A DNA stretch of 64,000 nucleotides, from assembly GCA_029561455.1 (NCBI GenBank), contig JAKQIY010000062.1:62001-126000 (forward strand), given 5' to 3'. The DNA is from a bacterium. GTDB lineage: Bacteria; Zhuqueibacterota; Zhuqueibacteria; Residuimicrobiales; Krinioviventaceae. Position numbers and translations under genes: made by a program. A model generated the notes under the pieces. That model had not been told where the DNA came from. It searched no databases and saw only the letters and a program-made list of their open reading frames with translations. This document shows, one piece after another, positions 35,505-45,343 of the stretch; positions within the stretch are counted from its first letter, which is position 1; each line of letters begins with the position of its first letter.

Positions 35505-37736
35505 TTACAATTCACTGGTCTTTTGACGCAAATTCATGGGATCATTGAAATTGGGGCGTAATTTTTCCAGTTGCATAAGTGCATCTCTAGCTTGAGATTT
35601 ATTACTAGTTAAAATATACGCATGACATAAATTATAAAGAACTTCAAAATCATCCGGTTTTTGCTTTATGGCAATTTCCAGGTGTTTAATTGCATCATTA
35701 TAATTTTTTTGGGGAATACTGAGCAACCCCAACCATTTACGTGTAAAAAAGTTATCTTCAAATTCCAGAGCTTTATGCAAAAGTATATAGGCGCTGTTAT
35801 ACTCCTCCGCCTTGAGCAACTCTACAATTTTTCGCATCATTGAATCATAACCAATTTTATTAATAATACCAATATTTTCCATGATCAATTTTTGCGCTGC
35901 CTGCTCTTTGGCTATAGAGTCTGGCGTTGATGATACTGTTTGCTGTTGTAAATGTTGTTTCACCTTTTCATAATTTGTTGACAGTTGTTTATCATCAGGC
36001 GTATCTGTTAATGCTTTTTCCAGGAAGGGCAAGGCTTGTTTCAACATTCCTTTGGTTATTAGCAATTGTCCGGTCCATTTATTGGTAAACGCATTGCTGC
36101 CATATTTATGAGATTCTAACAATAGCGCCAGGGCATGATCATAATTATTGACCTTGATGAGAATTTTAGCGGCCCGTTCATAAAACATAATTTCCCAGGG
36201 AATTGTAAAGATCAGAGCCTGGTATTCTGCATAAGCTTTTTGTAACTGATCATGGATTTCATAATATTCAGCCAGATACAAATGGGCAGACTGAAGACTG
36301 AACGATTTATCGACCAGTACCCGGTAAGCCAGGGAATCGACAATTGTTTGCATTTTAAAATGATCGAGCGAATGGTTGGGCGTGTTTTTCGGCTGGAATG
36401 GCCAGCCACCCTTGAGATATTGAATTCCCAACCCGGCGCTGACACTGTCCAGTTCGGTATATCCCCATATTTTTTCATAGAAAGATGATGGTTTGATTTT
36501 ACTGGAATCCCATTGGGCTGCTATCCATTGATTGGTTTTGAGTGTATTAAAAAAACCGTCTGCCAGAATAAAGTTTCCATGTACATTGGGATGCAAATGC
36601 TCCACAAACAGGTTGTTGCCCATCAAGCCATTGGGCGAATTGGCGGCAAATAATGTTTGCATCGGCACAACCGGTGCATTGAATTTAGCGGCGGTTTCAT
36701 TAATGATGGTATTAAACTCCTCCGCAGCCCGAAAACGGAGAGCATCGAGGTCTTTAGCTAACAGATAAGCGATTTTAGCGTCGCCGTAATTTTTTTGCCG
36801 TTCCAGTTCCTGCGCAACCTGAAAGGCATGCTGCGCCGTGGGAAATGAATCGATCTTGACGGATTCAAACGGCGCCTGGTCGCGAATGTTGCTGACCAGG
36901 TCGCTCAGCATGACCGGAACCCCGGCAGAGGCGGCTTTATGCATTATTCTGGTTAAATTTTCGCGGAACTGGATTTTGCCCTTTTCATAAATGTCGCTTT
37001 TATAAGCAATTTTTTGATCGGCGACGATGCGCGCCATTAACGTTGCGGTGGGGTCCTGAACATTTTTATTCACGTTTTTACCGGTTACTTTCCGTATCGA
37101 TCCGACGATATTGCGTACCAGCACAAAGGTTTTGCAACGCGTTAATTTCATATAAGTACGTATAAAGTCAGGATTTTTACCCAGCGATTCCATGGAAGAA
37201 ACACCAAGTGCGCCATAATACTCATTATGGCCGGCGTATATAAGAATGGCGTCCGGCTGCATTTTCAGAATTTCATCCATAAAATCGAGCAGGGTGTAGC
37301 TGTTAATTGCCGACATGGCCGTGTTGACCACTTCAATGTACTTTTCAGGAAAGGCATCGGCGAGCCGGCGATGCAGTATACGGGAAAACATGATATTATT
37401 ACCATACGGGAAACCTGCGGTAGTAGAACCGCCCAAAACAAAGATGCGGTAACCGTTGGCCGGTTTTTGTTTTAAAAACAAGTCTTTGGAGGGGGTGGGT
37501 ATGGTTTGCTGCATAAAGAAATAGCGCCGCGCCACTTCGGGATTACACATCCAGTACCCGGAAATATCATCCGTACCGGATATGAACAAACGGGTGTTAC
37601 CGCCATAGCTGAAAATTCGTAAACCGGTTTCCAGTAACACAAAAAACAGCACCGGGATGAGGATGACGATCAATGTGAACACTCTTTTTTTACGCGGATT
37701 CAGTTCGGGTTGCAGGGATTTTTTGCTGCCTTTCAC
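35505..37736 (-). CDS. Membrane-anchored SGNH-hydrolase-like protein with C-terminal TPR repeats
   Basis: 743 residues. One membrane helix near the N-terminus (about 19-36, VFTLIVILIPVLFFVLLE) places the rest outside. Residues about 95-410 are SGNH/GDSL-like: block I FVLGGSTTAG (Ser104), block III-type GHNEYYG (Asn171) and a late HLHPN before the fold ends. This pattern belongs to carbohydrate or peptidoglycan O-acyl esterases, though the usual DxxH is EHLH here. From about 450 onward several TPR-like helical pairs occur (AYAEYQALIFTIPWEIMFYERAAKIL, DAIKHLEIAIKQKPDDFEVLYNLCHAYIL). Acylation control of surface polymers is the likely role (inference). It ends at a strong terminator and starts about 140 bases from the CBM9-like gene's terminator. 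Confidence 0.75.
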   Translation of the reverse strand: MKGSKKSLQPELNPRKKRVFTLIVILIPVLFFVLLETGLRIFSYGGNTRLFISGTDDISGYWMCNPEVARRYFFMQQTIPTPSKDLFLKQKPANGYRIFVLGGSTTAGFPYGNNIMFSRILHRRLADAFPEKYIEVVNTAMSAINSYTLLDFMDEILKMQPDAILIYAGHNEYYGALGVSSMESLGKNPDFIRTYMKLTRCKTFVLVRNIVGSIRKVTGKNVNKNVQDPTATLMARIVADQKIAYKSDIYEKGKIQFRENLTRIMHKAASAGVPVMLSDLVSNIRDQAPFESVKIDSFPTAQHAFQVAQELERQKNYGDAKIAYLLAKDLDALRFRAAEEFNTIINETAAKFNAPVVPMQTLFAANSPNGLMGNNLFVEHLHPNVHGNFILADGFFNTLKTNQWIAAQWDSSKIKPSSFYEKIWGYTELDSVSAGLGIQYLKGGWPFQPKNTPNHSLDHFKMQTIVDSLAYRVLVDKSFSLQSAHLYLAEYYEIHDQLQKAYAEYQALIFTIPWEIMFYERAAKILIKVNNYDHALALLLESHKYGSNAFTNKWTGQLLITKGMLKQALPFLEKALTDTPDDKQLSTNYEKVKQHLQQQTVSSTPDSIAKEQAAQKLIMENIGIINKIGYDSMMRKIVELLKAEEYNSAYILLHKALEFEDNFFTRKWLGLLSIPQKNYNDAIKHLEIAIKQKPDDFEVLYNLCHAYILTSNKSQARDALMQLEKLRPNFNDPMNLRQKTSEL

Positions 37737-37785
37737 GTGAGCGCTGCCTTCCTGTTAAAAATTTTTATGTTGATGGTCCATTAAT

Positions 37786-37822
37786 AATAAAACCCCGGAA
37801 AGTAATATTCCGGGGTTTTATT
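37786..37822 (-). terminator. Strong terminator after the double CBM9-like gene
   Basis: AAAACCCCGGAA and TTCCGGGGTTTT are near-perfect 12-bp arms around AGTAATA, with T-rich tracts on both sides, so it can work in both directions. It lies 54 bases past the stop of the minus-strand gene at 37876. Confidence 0.88.
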
Positions 37823-37875
37823 ATACAAAAATTTCAGAAAAAGTGCAATATTAAAGCATATTATCCAAAGGATAA

Positions 37876-39528
37876 TTACTTGATCAGCATCATCTTCTGG
37901 GTTAATACCTGGGAACCGTTGTTCAGTTTGTAGAAGTATACACCACTCGGCAGGTTGCCGGCGTTAAAGTTGACGGTATATTCACCGGCAGCTTTTACTT
38001 CGTTGACCAGGTTAGCAACTTCTTTACCCAGCATATCATATACAGTCAGGGTAACATTGCCTCTGGAAGCAACAGAGTAAGCAATGGTGGTGGAGGGGTT
38101 GAACGGGTTCGGGTAGTTCTGCGCCAGTTTGTAAGTGGTGGCAACGGCATCGTTTTCTTTTACGCCAACTGGTCCACCTAATACCATGGTACCGAACATA
38201 GAGGCGTCTAACCACGAATTGTTGTCAGAGCCCCACCATCTTGCCATACCACTGCGAACCAGAGCCGGATCATCCTGATCGTTGAACTGAATGTCAAAAC
38301 CGATTACCAAACCTTCTTCCGGGACCCAGCCGAGGTCGGCGTACGGAATTTGCCATTCCATCGTCCAACCCATATCGGTTACGTCACAAGCATAGTTTGC
38401 ATCTGTCGGAGCATCGGTGTAAACGCGACGCAACTGTTTGTCGTTGGAGTCATAGCCAACGCCATCGTTGGTATAATCGTTTTTGCTGTTGTCGCCGTCA
38501 AAATACAATTCAAAGCTGTCTTTTTCCCAATCGCCGCCAACTTCGATTCCGATCATATCGTCGCGTACATTGGCAAAGAAATAGAAGAAATCAGTGTCCC
38601 ACATAACGCGGAAATCGAAATCCATATCGTTCCAGTCGTCAACTCTTTCGTATACACTCCAGGTTTCATCAGGAACATAGGCATTCGAAGTAACGTAGGT
38701 ATTGCTGGAATAATCGGGAGCTACTTCCCATGCTGCATCCAATATACCGTCAATTTCCGGAGCGGCCTGAGCTTTTGCAACTACTGTGGCTTCGCCAGTT
38801 ACAAATCCACTCATAGCGACATTACCAAACAGGCTGGGGTTTTGCCAGGAATTGCCGCTGGTGCTCCACCATTTCCATTCAGCTGTACGGGCAGCATCAT
38901 CATTGTCGTTCATCTGAATATCAAAACCGAAATCCCAACCGGGAACGCCTTCCATCTGTAAATTAACTAACGGGATGCAGATTTCCAACTGATAGCCAAG
39001 ATCGGTCATCAAAAATGCCCAGTTGATACCGGTTCTGTCAAAGGGAGCAGACGGCCATTCACCGGTTGTGCCAAAGCCAGTTTCCGGTTTTACACCGTCC
39101 GGTACCCAATCGGTATTGAAACGAATCTGGATATCATCGAGGGTGTCATAAGTTTCCATTTTGCTGTTGTCGGCGTCAAAATAAAATTCAGCGCCGTCTT
39201 GTTCGTAGGTATTGGTAGCTTCGGGTTGATTGACATCATCATGGGTGGTCAGGAAAATGTACAGATTTGCATCGTCCCACAATAATTTGCAAGAACCCCA
39301 AATATCGAACCAATCGTCTACTGTATAACCGGTTACTAATTTGGTCATAGTCAGATTGTGTACGCCGTACCAAACCGGGTCCAATTCGCCGTCAATTACC
39401 GGAGCAATGTCGGTTTTCGGGAACCAGTATGTTGAATCGGCATCAAAAGTTGCCGATACGGTGTTGAACAGACCAAAAAATGCAACTGCAAGAATTGTAA
39501 CAACAAACCCAATTGTAGTCCTCTTCAT
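37876..39528 (-). CDS. Secreted protein with two CBM9-like (DOMON-type) domains and sorting tail
   Basis: 550 residues. After a signal peptide, two similar domains of about 200 residues occur. Each opens with a Pro-x-Ile-Asp-Gly-x-Leu-Asp-x-x-Trp motif (APVIDGELDPVWYG; APEIDGILDAAWEV), followed by DDWFDIW/DDWNDMDF and an acidic strand with YFDADNSK or YFDGDNSK. This is the CBM9-like carbohydrate-binding or sugar-binding fold. The final 85 residues (from QNYPNPFNPS) are the sorting tail. Codon use looks more regular and G/C-rich than the neighbours, suggesting high expression (inference). The long upstream region and strong terminator support a single-gene, strongly expressed unit. No catalytic site; probable glycan-binding or surface-layer role. 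Confidence 0.85.
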   Translation of the reverse strand: MKRTTIGFVVTILAVAFFGLFNTVSATFDADSTYWFPKTDIAPVIDGELDPVWYGVHNLTMTKLVTGYTVDDWFDIWGSCKLLWDDANLYIFLTTHDDVNQPEATNTYEQDGAEFYFDADNSKMETYDTLDDIQIRFNTDWVPDGVKPETGFGTTGEWPSAPFDRTGINWAFLMTDLGYQLEICIPLVNLQMEGVPGWDFGFDIQMNDNDDAARTAEWKWWSTSGNSWQNPSLFGNVAMSGFVTGEATVVAKAQAAPEIDGILDAAWEVAPDYSSNTYVTSNAYVPDETWSVYERVDDWNDMDFDFRVMWDTDFFYFFANVRDDMIGIEVGGDWEKDSFELYFDGDNSKNDYTNDGVGYDSNDKQLRRVYTDAPTDANYACDVTDMGWTMEWQIPYADLGWVPEEGLVIGFDIQFNDQDDPALVRSGMARWWGSDNNSWLDASMFGTMVLGGPVGVKENDAVATTYKLAQNYPNPFNPSTTIAYSVASRGNVTLTVYDMLGKEVANLVNEVKAAGEYTVNFNAGNLPSGVYFYKLNNGSQVLTQKMMLIK

Positions 39529-40492
39529 AATAAATTCTCCTCGTTAAAAAATTGCTTACCAGCTGTAACTTTACTAATAAACATTTGCATCATCCCTTAT
39601 CCTGGTTTGAAATTTCAAATTTCGGCAAGGGGGTTAATAGTAAAAGTGTATCTTTTGGTGAATAATTTTTTTAAACCAGGCACCTCCTTTTATTTTTGTA
39701 GTTCAGAACAATATAATGAATTATATAATAAATGCAATATTTTTCTGCATTGTATTCAAATAAATACAAAACAATTGCCCGTCGCTTTTACAAGAAATTT
39801 TCACATTTGTTTTTGCTGCTTGTTTCATTTTTGATTTTCAACCTGACAAGCCGGTGTTATTAATGCCGGAACAATGATGGATTTAAAAACCACTTTACAT
39901 ATTAAAAAAAAAAATATTATGAAGCAATAAAAATTTTACAATTCCATGACAATTTTTTACAATTTATTTTTACTAACGAGATTCAGCTTTCTGCCTTAAA
40001 ATTTCAAAATTCATCCTTTTTTACGGTTATCGGTAAACCGTCATCGGGTACACAAATTGTAAAATATTTTACTGCCGTACTCGGAAATTGTAACTGTTTT
40101 TTACTGCCGCGACTCGCAAATCTGATTGAAACACTTGATTATTAATGATATAATATAACTTGTCCGCAAACGATTTCATAAATATATTCTTTTTTCCAAT
40201 TCCTGTCAAACCGGAGGTAAATTAATTATGGAATTTATCTAATCTTTCGTTATGTAAATTTTGAGAAAAAATATCGCCCGTGATACAGGAATAGAATATA
40301 TGGTGATCCATATTAGTTATCATCTTTTGTAATAATTCCATTTTTATCAAGTACATACTCGATATTCCTGTAAATTATTTTTCCGTTTATAAGATGTATA
40401 AAAAAAATTAAAATATCAACAAAAAAATTAATTTTCCCAAAATTATTTTCATTCACTATAAATTATTTAAAATTAATAAATTAAACATATTT
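39529..40492. other. Long AT-rich intergenic region
   Basis: Nearly 1 kb without a credible gene, between two minus-strand genes. The right end would hold the 3' region of the GH50-like gene and the left end the promoter of the CBM9-like gene. Strings such as AAAATTTTACAATTCC and TTGTAAAATATTTTAC recur (about 39928-40070) and resemble the arms found before the propeller array, but no regular site could be defined. The GAGGAGAATTTATT just before 39528 is the ribosome site of the CBM9-like gene. Confidence 0.5.
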
Positions 40493-42577
40493 TCAATATA
40501 ACTTGTCCAGGTATTCCGGCTGTGTTTGCACAGGATTTTTGCGTTGTGCGGCAATTTCATATAAAACACTGTGCGTTTGCCGGGCTGCGCTTACCAGTTC
40601 AACGTATGGATTATTGCATACATCCAGAAAACCGATATTATAATTTTCACCATCGCCTCGCCCTAATGCCGATTGATCATACAGGGTAAACCAGTGGGCG
40701 CCAACACACCAGGGGTTGGCCGCGGCATCTTCAATATAATAACGATACGCCTGGCCCCGCGCCGCCTGGTTTTGCACATGACCGATGCCGGTTGCCGGCA
40801 GACCGGCATCCAGCGCCCCAAAATGAAATTCACCGATCAACGTCGGCAAACCGAGTTGCCGGTTGATTTCCTGAATTTGCGCAGCGGGAATTTTTTCGTG
40901 GTAACAATTCATACTAAAAATATCAAAACACTTCATACCTTTTAATGCCCATACAGGAGGAATAGTGTGATAGCGGGCGCCAAGATTCAAATGGTTCGGA
41001 TCGACCCGGCGACAGGCATCGGACAGGGTTTGAAAGAATTTGACCACCATGGTCTCGCTGAAACGTGCCAGGTCTTGCAGAGCAGCCGGGGTTAGCTGAA
41101 ATTGCCAATCGCCTTCGGCAACCTGCGCCAGCGTGGCAGGGATTTGCCATGCTGCGGACAGCGCGGCATCGCTGCCGTAGCGTTTTTGCAACTCTCTGGC
41201 CAGTTCCCTGCGGGTTTCACAAAAAGGGGTATTGTAAAGCATACCGGCAGCCGGCAATTCTGTAGAAAAACCCCAGGTCGGTTCGTTCATTAAAAAATAA
41301 CCGATCATTGCCGGATCGTTCACCGTCTCTTCCAGTTGTTTTGCATAACCATCCGCTTCACCCGCAAAAGCGACGCTGTAGACATCCGGAAAATTGCGGT
41401 AGATTTGTTTGGTTTCTTCGAGGCGTAAATTCAAGGGGCGCATATAAGGAATTTGCGCCTGACTGGCAATCTTCCAGTCCGACCAGTTTGCAACAGTATT
41501 AAACCCGATTCTTTTCAATTCGGACAAGGCAATGGCCGACCAGTTTTTGTACCAGTTAGCGGCGCCAAAAGCGCGAATAAAGTTACCGGCCAGGTAATTA
41601 ATGGTGTTACCATTATTGGAATACATGTCTTTAAACGGGCCGTCTTGTTCAGGCAGCCAGGAAAGCGCGGATGTAAGACCTTCGCAATTGGCGGCGGTAT
41701 CGACGCGCACGCAATTCACTCCTGATGACCAAAAGGCATAGCCATCGGGATCAACCAGCCACCAGCGCTGTCCGTCCCAATGTTTGCCAAAGTAGCCCGA
41801 AGAACGGAATTTCTTATGCAGCCATCCGCCCCAGCGGGAAAATTGTTCCGGCCACCGGGCTTGTGACGCTCCGGCAAGCTGCACCTGCAAGCGTTCGGTA
41901 ACCTGGGCAACAGAGGCGCTTTTACCCGGCCAGTTGTGCAGGGTACTTTGCCCCATCTCGTCCAGTAGTTTGCCTTTGGGTAATAAGGGTTTTGACAACC
42001 GGGGTGGTTCTGTTTTTACGGCCAGCAGGTCGGCCAGGCAAAATCGTACCGGTTGACCGCCGTTGCGGAGGATGGTCAGGGATAGCCTGTCCACCTGATG
42101 TAAATCAACCCGGTCGTCGCCGCAGAGTGGTTTAAGCCAGGCGCCTTCGCGGGGCAACTGCCATTTGTTTTGATCGACAACCGTGGCGGGAATTCTGGCC
42201 CGGGCTGAGCATTGATTGAGTAATTTAAAATTTAAAGTAAATACCCGGCCGTATTCACCCTCCTGTAACGATACTATAAATGCGCACATATATTTACCGT
42301 CAAGCAGCATATCAAAGGTCAGGTAGGCGTAATCGGCCAGCGCGCCTTGCGGGAACAGATAAAGCAGACCGTCTCCCGGCGCGGCACCATGATACCAGGC
42401 GGCATTTTCCAGGGGCGCTGCTCCTGATTCTTTGCTCAGATTGCCAAGCAGCGACGGCGGCCCTAATTTGAGAGTGGTTGAATTTTTAACGCAATCAGGA
42501 TTTAATAAAAGGGCCGCAGAAGACCAGGCCCCTATTTTTATAAAAGTGCGCCGGTTACAGGATAGTTTATTGTTCAT
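40493..42577 (-). CDS. GH50-like clan GH-A glycoside hydrolase, exported
   Basis: 694 residues from ATG 42577, which has GAGGG six bases upstream and gives the twin-arginine leader NRRTFIKIGAWSSAALLL. The N-terminal third (about 45-200) is a jelly-roll-like accessory domain. The barrel follows, with WLVDPDGYAFWSSGVNCVR, a word typical of GH50 agarases and relatives, the acid/base MNEP (E432 from this start) and the nucleophile LIGEFHFG (E583). These enzymes cleave beta-linked galactose or agarose-type chains; other clan GH-A families with the same words (for example GH42-like) remain possible. It is separated from the CBM9-like gene by a long gap. With the sulfatase nearby it strengthens the case for algal galactan use (inference). 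Confidence 0.75.
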   Translation of the reverse strand: MNNKLSCNRRTFIKIGAWSSAALLLNPDCVKNSTTLKLGPPSLLGNLSKESGAAPLENAAWYHGAAPGDGLLYLFPQGALADYAYLTFDMLLDGKYMCAFIVSLQEGEYGRVFTLNFKLLNQCSARARIPATVVDQNKWQLPREGAWLKPLCGDDRVDLHQVDRLSLTILRNGGQPVRFCLADLLAVKTEPPRLSKPLLPKGKLLDEMGQSTLHNWPGKSASVAQVTERLQVQLAGASQARWPEQFSRWGGWLHKKFRSSGYFGKHWDGQRWWLVDPDGYAFWSSGVNCVRVDTAANCEGLTSALSWLPEQDGPFKDMYSNNGNTINYLAGNFIRAFGAANWYKNWSAIALSELKRIGFNTVANWSDWKIASQAQIPYMRPLNLRLEETKQIYRNFPDVYSVAFAGEADGYAKQLEETVNDPAMIGYFLMNEPTWGFSTELPAAGMLYNTPFCETRRELARELQKRYGSDAALSAAWQIPATLAQVAEGDWQFQLTPAALQDLARFSETMVVKFFQTLSDACRRVDPNHLNLGARYHTIPPVWALKGMKCFDIFSMNCYHEKIPAAQIQEINRQLGLPTLIGEFHFGALDAGLPATGIGHVQNQAARGQAYRYYIEDAAANPWCVGAHWFTLYDQSALGRGDGENYNIGFLDVCNNPYVELVSAARQTHSVLYEIAAQRKNPVQTQPEYLDKLY

Positions 42578-42970
42578 TATTACCCTCTGTTTACTGGATT
42601 TCATCGAGTAAAAGATAATAACTCCGGCCGACTTTTGACCGGTTAGAAAACTTTTCCGGAAAAACCGGATACTAGTTAATGGCTGTTGAGTTGATATATA
42701 AATATACTTTTTTTTTAAGAATATTCAAGTAAAATTTTCTGCAAAACCGGGTTAACCAGTTGGATGAAGGAACGAAAATTTTGCTCTTGTTTTCCTGCAA
42801 ATTATTGTTTATTGTTTATTGTTCACACCCGTTTTTCACCGGGTAATGCTGTTTTGACTCAACCGGAGTGTCGTTGTTATGCATCTCTTTTTAAGAATAT
42901 TATTCTTAAATTTTTTTAGAAATCCAGGTAATATAATTATCAGAAATAAATAATGTAACCAGGAGCTAGT
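42578..42970. other. Divergent intergenic region
   Basis: AT-rich sequence between the minus-strand GH50-like gene and the plus-strand NIPSNAP gene; promoters for both are expected. No repeat or hairpin stands out. CCAGGAGCTAGT just before 42971 is the ribosome site of the NIPSNAP gene. Confidence 0.5.
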
Positions 42971-43756
42971 ATGAAAAGAAGAGACTTTATCGCCGCGACT
43001 GTGGCTTTGGGCGCCGCACCGGTTCTGGCTGTGCAACAGGAAGCCAATAATAAGGAACAACGCGAATACATTGAATTGATCAAATACCGGCTGCCGGTAG
43101 GGGATAAAAAGGGGTTGGTGGCAGATTTTTATAAAAATGCTGCGATTCCGGCAATGAACCGGAACGGTATCGACCGGGTGGGAGTATTCAGTGTTATGTA
43201 CGGCCCTAACGACCCGTCGTTGTGGGTACTCATCCCGCACAAGAGCTTGGAATCGGTAATAACATTGCAGGACAGGCTGCTGGATGATAAGGACTATGTG
43301 CAGGCCGGCGCGGAATTTCTGAATACGCCGCTGTCCGCTCCTGCTTTTATTCGTATGGAAAGCTCGCTGCTGCGCGCCTTTACCGCTTTGCCGCAGGTGG
43401 AAGCGCCGGTCAATTTACTGGAGAACAAAGGCCGGATTTATGAACTGCGGATTTATGAAAGCCACAGTCGTAAATATGCGCAAAAGAAAATTGACATGTT
43501 CAATGATGGTGAAATTGCGGTGTTTAAAAAGACCGGTTTGCAGCCGGTTTTCTTTGGCGAAACCATAATCGGCCCCATGATGCCTAATCTTACCTATATG
43601 CTGGTATTCGACAGTATGACTGGCCGCGATCAGAACTGGGCCGGGTTTGTCAAACACCCGGAGTGGATAGCGATGCGCGATGATCCGCAGTATAAAGATA
43701 CGGTGAGCAATATTACCGATATAATTTTACGCCCCGAACCGTTTTCACAGTTATAA
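42971..43756 (+). CDS. Exported NIPSNAP-domain protein
   Basis: 261 residues with a twin-arginine leader (MKRRDFIAATVALGAAPVLA). Two ferredoxin-like NIPSNAP domains follow: the first about 33-135 (EYIELIKYRLPVGDKKGLVADFYKNAAIPAMNRNG), and the second about 140-255, opening RIYELRIYESHSRKYAQKKIDMFND and including TYMLVFDSMTGRDQNWAGF. Bacterial members with this leader occur near sugar-catabolic genes, but their activity is unknown. The start has AGGAG eight bases upstream. It stands alone between the divergent region and a 370-base gap. Confidence 0.85.
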   Translation: MKRRDFIAATVALGAAPVLAVQQEANNKEQREYIELIKYRLPVGDKKGLVADFYKNAAIPAMNRNGIDRVGVFSVMYGPNDPSLWVLIPHKSLESVITLQDRLLDDKDYVQAGAEFLNTPLSAPAFIRMESSLLRAFTALPQVEAPVNLLENKGRIYELRIYESHSRKYAQKKIDMFNDGEIAVFKKTGLQPVFFGETIIGPMMPNLTYMLVFDSMTGRDQNWAGFVKHPEWIAMRDDPQYKDTVSNITDIILRPEPFSQL

Positions 43757-44128
43757 ACGGCGCCTGCCATCGGTACTGAAAGGCATACCTGATAATGTCA
43801 ACATTTATCAAGCATCGATCACTTTACACGGCTATTGCCTAACCGGATACTTTTGTTATCATAATCCGGTTTTATCAATATGATCTTGCCGGTTTGCATT
43901 ACTTTTAAACGTATGAATCTGACAGAACAAGGGGTTACAACCCCTTGTTCCGGTAGGGTAGATGAAGGTTCTTTTTAATGTAACAAGGTAAATGGATTTT
44001 CATTGTAACAGGGATAACCTGTTATATAGCAGTTTACTGAGACACTTTATTTCTTTGCTAAAAATATCATGTAGCAATTGGATTAAAATAAATGTAAATT
44101 TATTCGACTTGCTCAGGTGGTTATTATA
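43757..44128. other. Intergenic region with a 10-bp hairpin
   Basis: GAACAAGGGG-TTACAA-CCCCTTGTTC is a perfect hairpin at 43925-43950, 170 bases past the NIPSNAP stop. A similar AACAAGGGG stem occurs at 56593-56614 after another operon. They may be terminators or another intergenic hairpin family; no T-run follows this one. The rest is AT-rich, with the MFS promoter expected near 44050-44110. Confidence 0.55.
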
Positions 44129-45319
44129 ATGATGGATTCAACAGAACGGAAAACAGAACCCGATAGTGAAGCGGCGCTGTACCGGGATCGAAACCTGCAA
44201 ATCATTTTTTTGATTACCCTTATGGCGGTGCTGGGTGTCGCCAGTATTACCCCGGTATTTCCCAAAATCGCCCGGGAATTGCATATATCGGCGCAATCTA
44301 TCGGTTTACTGGTGACGTCTTTTACCTTACCGGGGATATTTTTAACCCCGGCGCTCGGAGTTCTTTCCGACCGGCTGGGGCGTAAGAAAATACTGATACC
44401 CTCGCTGTTTCTGTTTGCCCTGGGAGGCGGCGCCTGTAGTCTGGCGCGCGATTTTGAAATTCTGTTGCTTTTGCGCTTTGTACAGGGAATTGGCGCGGCT
44501 GCCATTGGTTCTCTTAACGCCACTTTGATCGGTGATTTGTACTCTGGTAAAAAACGCATGATCGCCATGGGGTATAATGCCAGTGTGTTGAGCATCGGCA
44601 CGGCAACATATCCTACCATCGGGGGCATGATTGCCCTGTTTGGCTGGCGTTACCCGTTTTTGTTGCCGCTGCTGGCGATTCCGGTCGGTTTGGTGGTTTT
44701 GTTCGCCCTTAAAAATCCGGAACCGGAGAATACCGAGGATTTTTTCCCCTACCTGCGCGCTGCCTGGAAAAGTATGAAAAACCTGCGGGTATTGACCTAT
44801 TTTACTGCCAACCTGTTTACATTTATTATATTATACGGAGCGTTTTTAACTTTTATCCCCATTTTTATTAATGAGCGCTTTGGCGCTTCGCCGGCGTTGA
44901 TCGGCCTGGTCATGTCCGCCATGTCACTGGTTACTGCCGCGACCTCATCGCAGCTCGGCAGGCTGATAAAAAAATTTTCCGACCGGAAGCTGCTCAAGGT
45001 TTCTTTTTTTCTGTATGCCGCCGGATTATTGCTGATTCCCTTTGTACATAACCTGTGGCTGATGGTGTTGCCAATTATCCTGTTCGGTTTGGCGCATGGC
45101 GCCAATATTCCCATTATTCAGGCATTGATTGCCGGTGAAGCGCCGATGCAATACCGCGGCACTTTTATGTCCCTTAACGGCATGGTGCTGCGTCTTGGGC
45201 AAACCTTGGGGCCGCTGCTGATGGGCGCTGTTTTTGTATTATGGGGGATTACAGGAATTTTTTATGCCGGGGCGATTTTGGCAGCCGGTATTGCTTTGTT
45301 CTTGATGCTCATGTTATAA
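44129..45319 (+). CDS. Major facilitator superfamily transporter (DHA1-type efflux-like)
   Basis: 396 residues from ATG 44129, placed by AGGTGG about eight bases upstream; a GTG at 44117 overlaps that site. Twelve membrane helices are expected from the hydrophobic pattern. Motif A is seen between helices 2 and 3 as GVLSDRLGRKKIL, followed by RFVQGIGAAAIGSLNATLIGDL (helix 4-5 region, motifs typical of drug/H+ antiporters). The central loop lies around PEPENTEDFFPYLRAAWKSM. The family exports drugs or metabolites using the proton gradient; the substrate cannot be told. It is followed after 24 bases by another membrane protein, probably in the same transcript. Confidence 0.88.
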   Translation: MMDSTERKTEPDSEAALYRDRNLQIIFLITLMAVLGVASITPVFPKIARELHISAQSIGLLVTSFTLPGIFLTPALGVLSDRLGRKKILIPSLFLFALGGGACSLARDFEILLLLRFVQGIGAAAIGSLNATLIGDLYSGKKRMIAMGYNASVLSIGTATYPTIGGMIALFGWRYPFLLPLLAIPVGLVVLFALKNPEPENTEDFFPYLRAAWKSMKNLRVLTYFTANLFTFIILYGAFLTFIPIFINERFGASPALIGLVMSAMSLVTAATSSQLGRLIKKFSDRKLLKVSFFLYAAGLLLIPFVHNLWLMVLPIILFGLAHGANIPIIQALIAGEAPMQYRGTFMSLNGMVLRLGQTLGPLLMGAVFVLWGITGIFYAGAILAAGIALFLMLML

Positions 45320-45343
45320 AGTGAAAATCTACTGGAGGTATTT

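Noticed and set aside
39607-39834. 75-codon plus-strand frame in the long AT-rich gap
   Set aside because: No ribosome site, unusual Cys/Phe-rich composition, no neighbours in the same direction.
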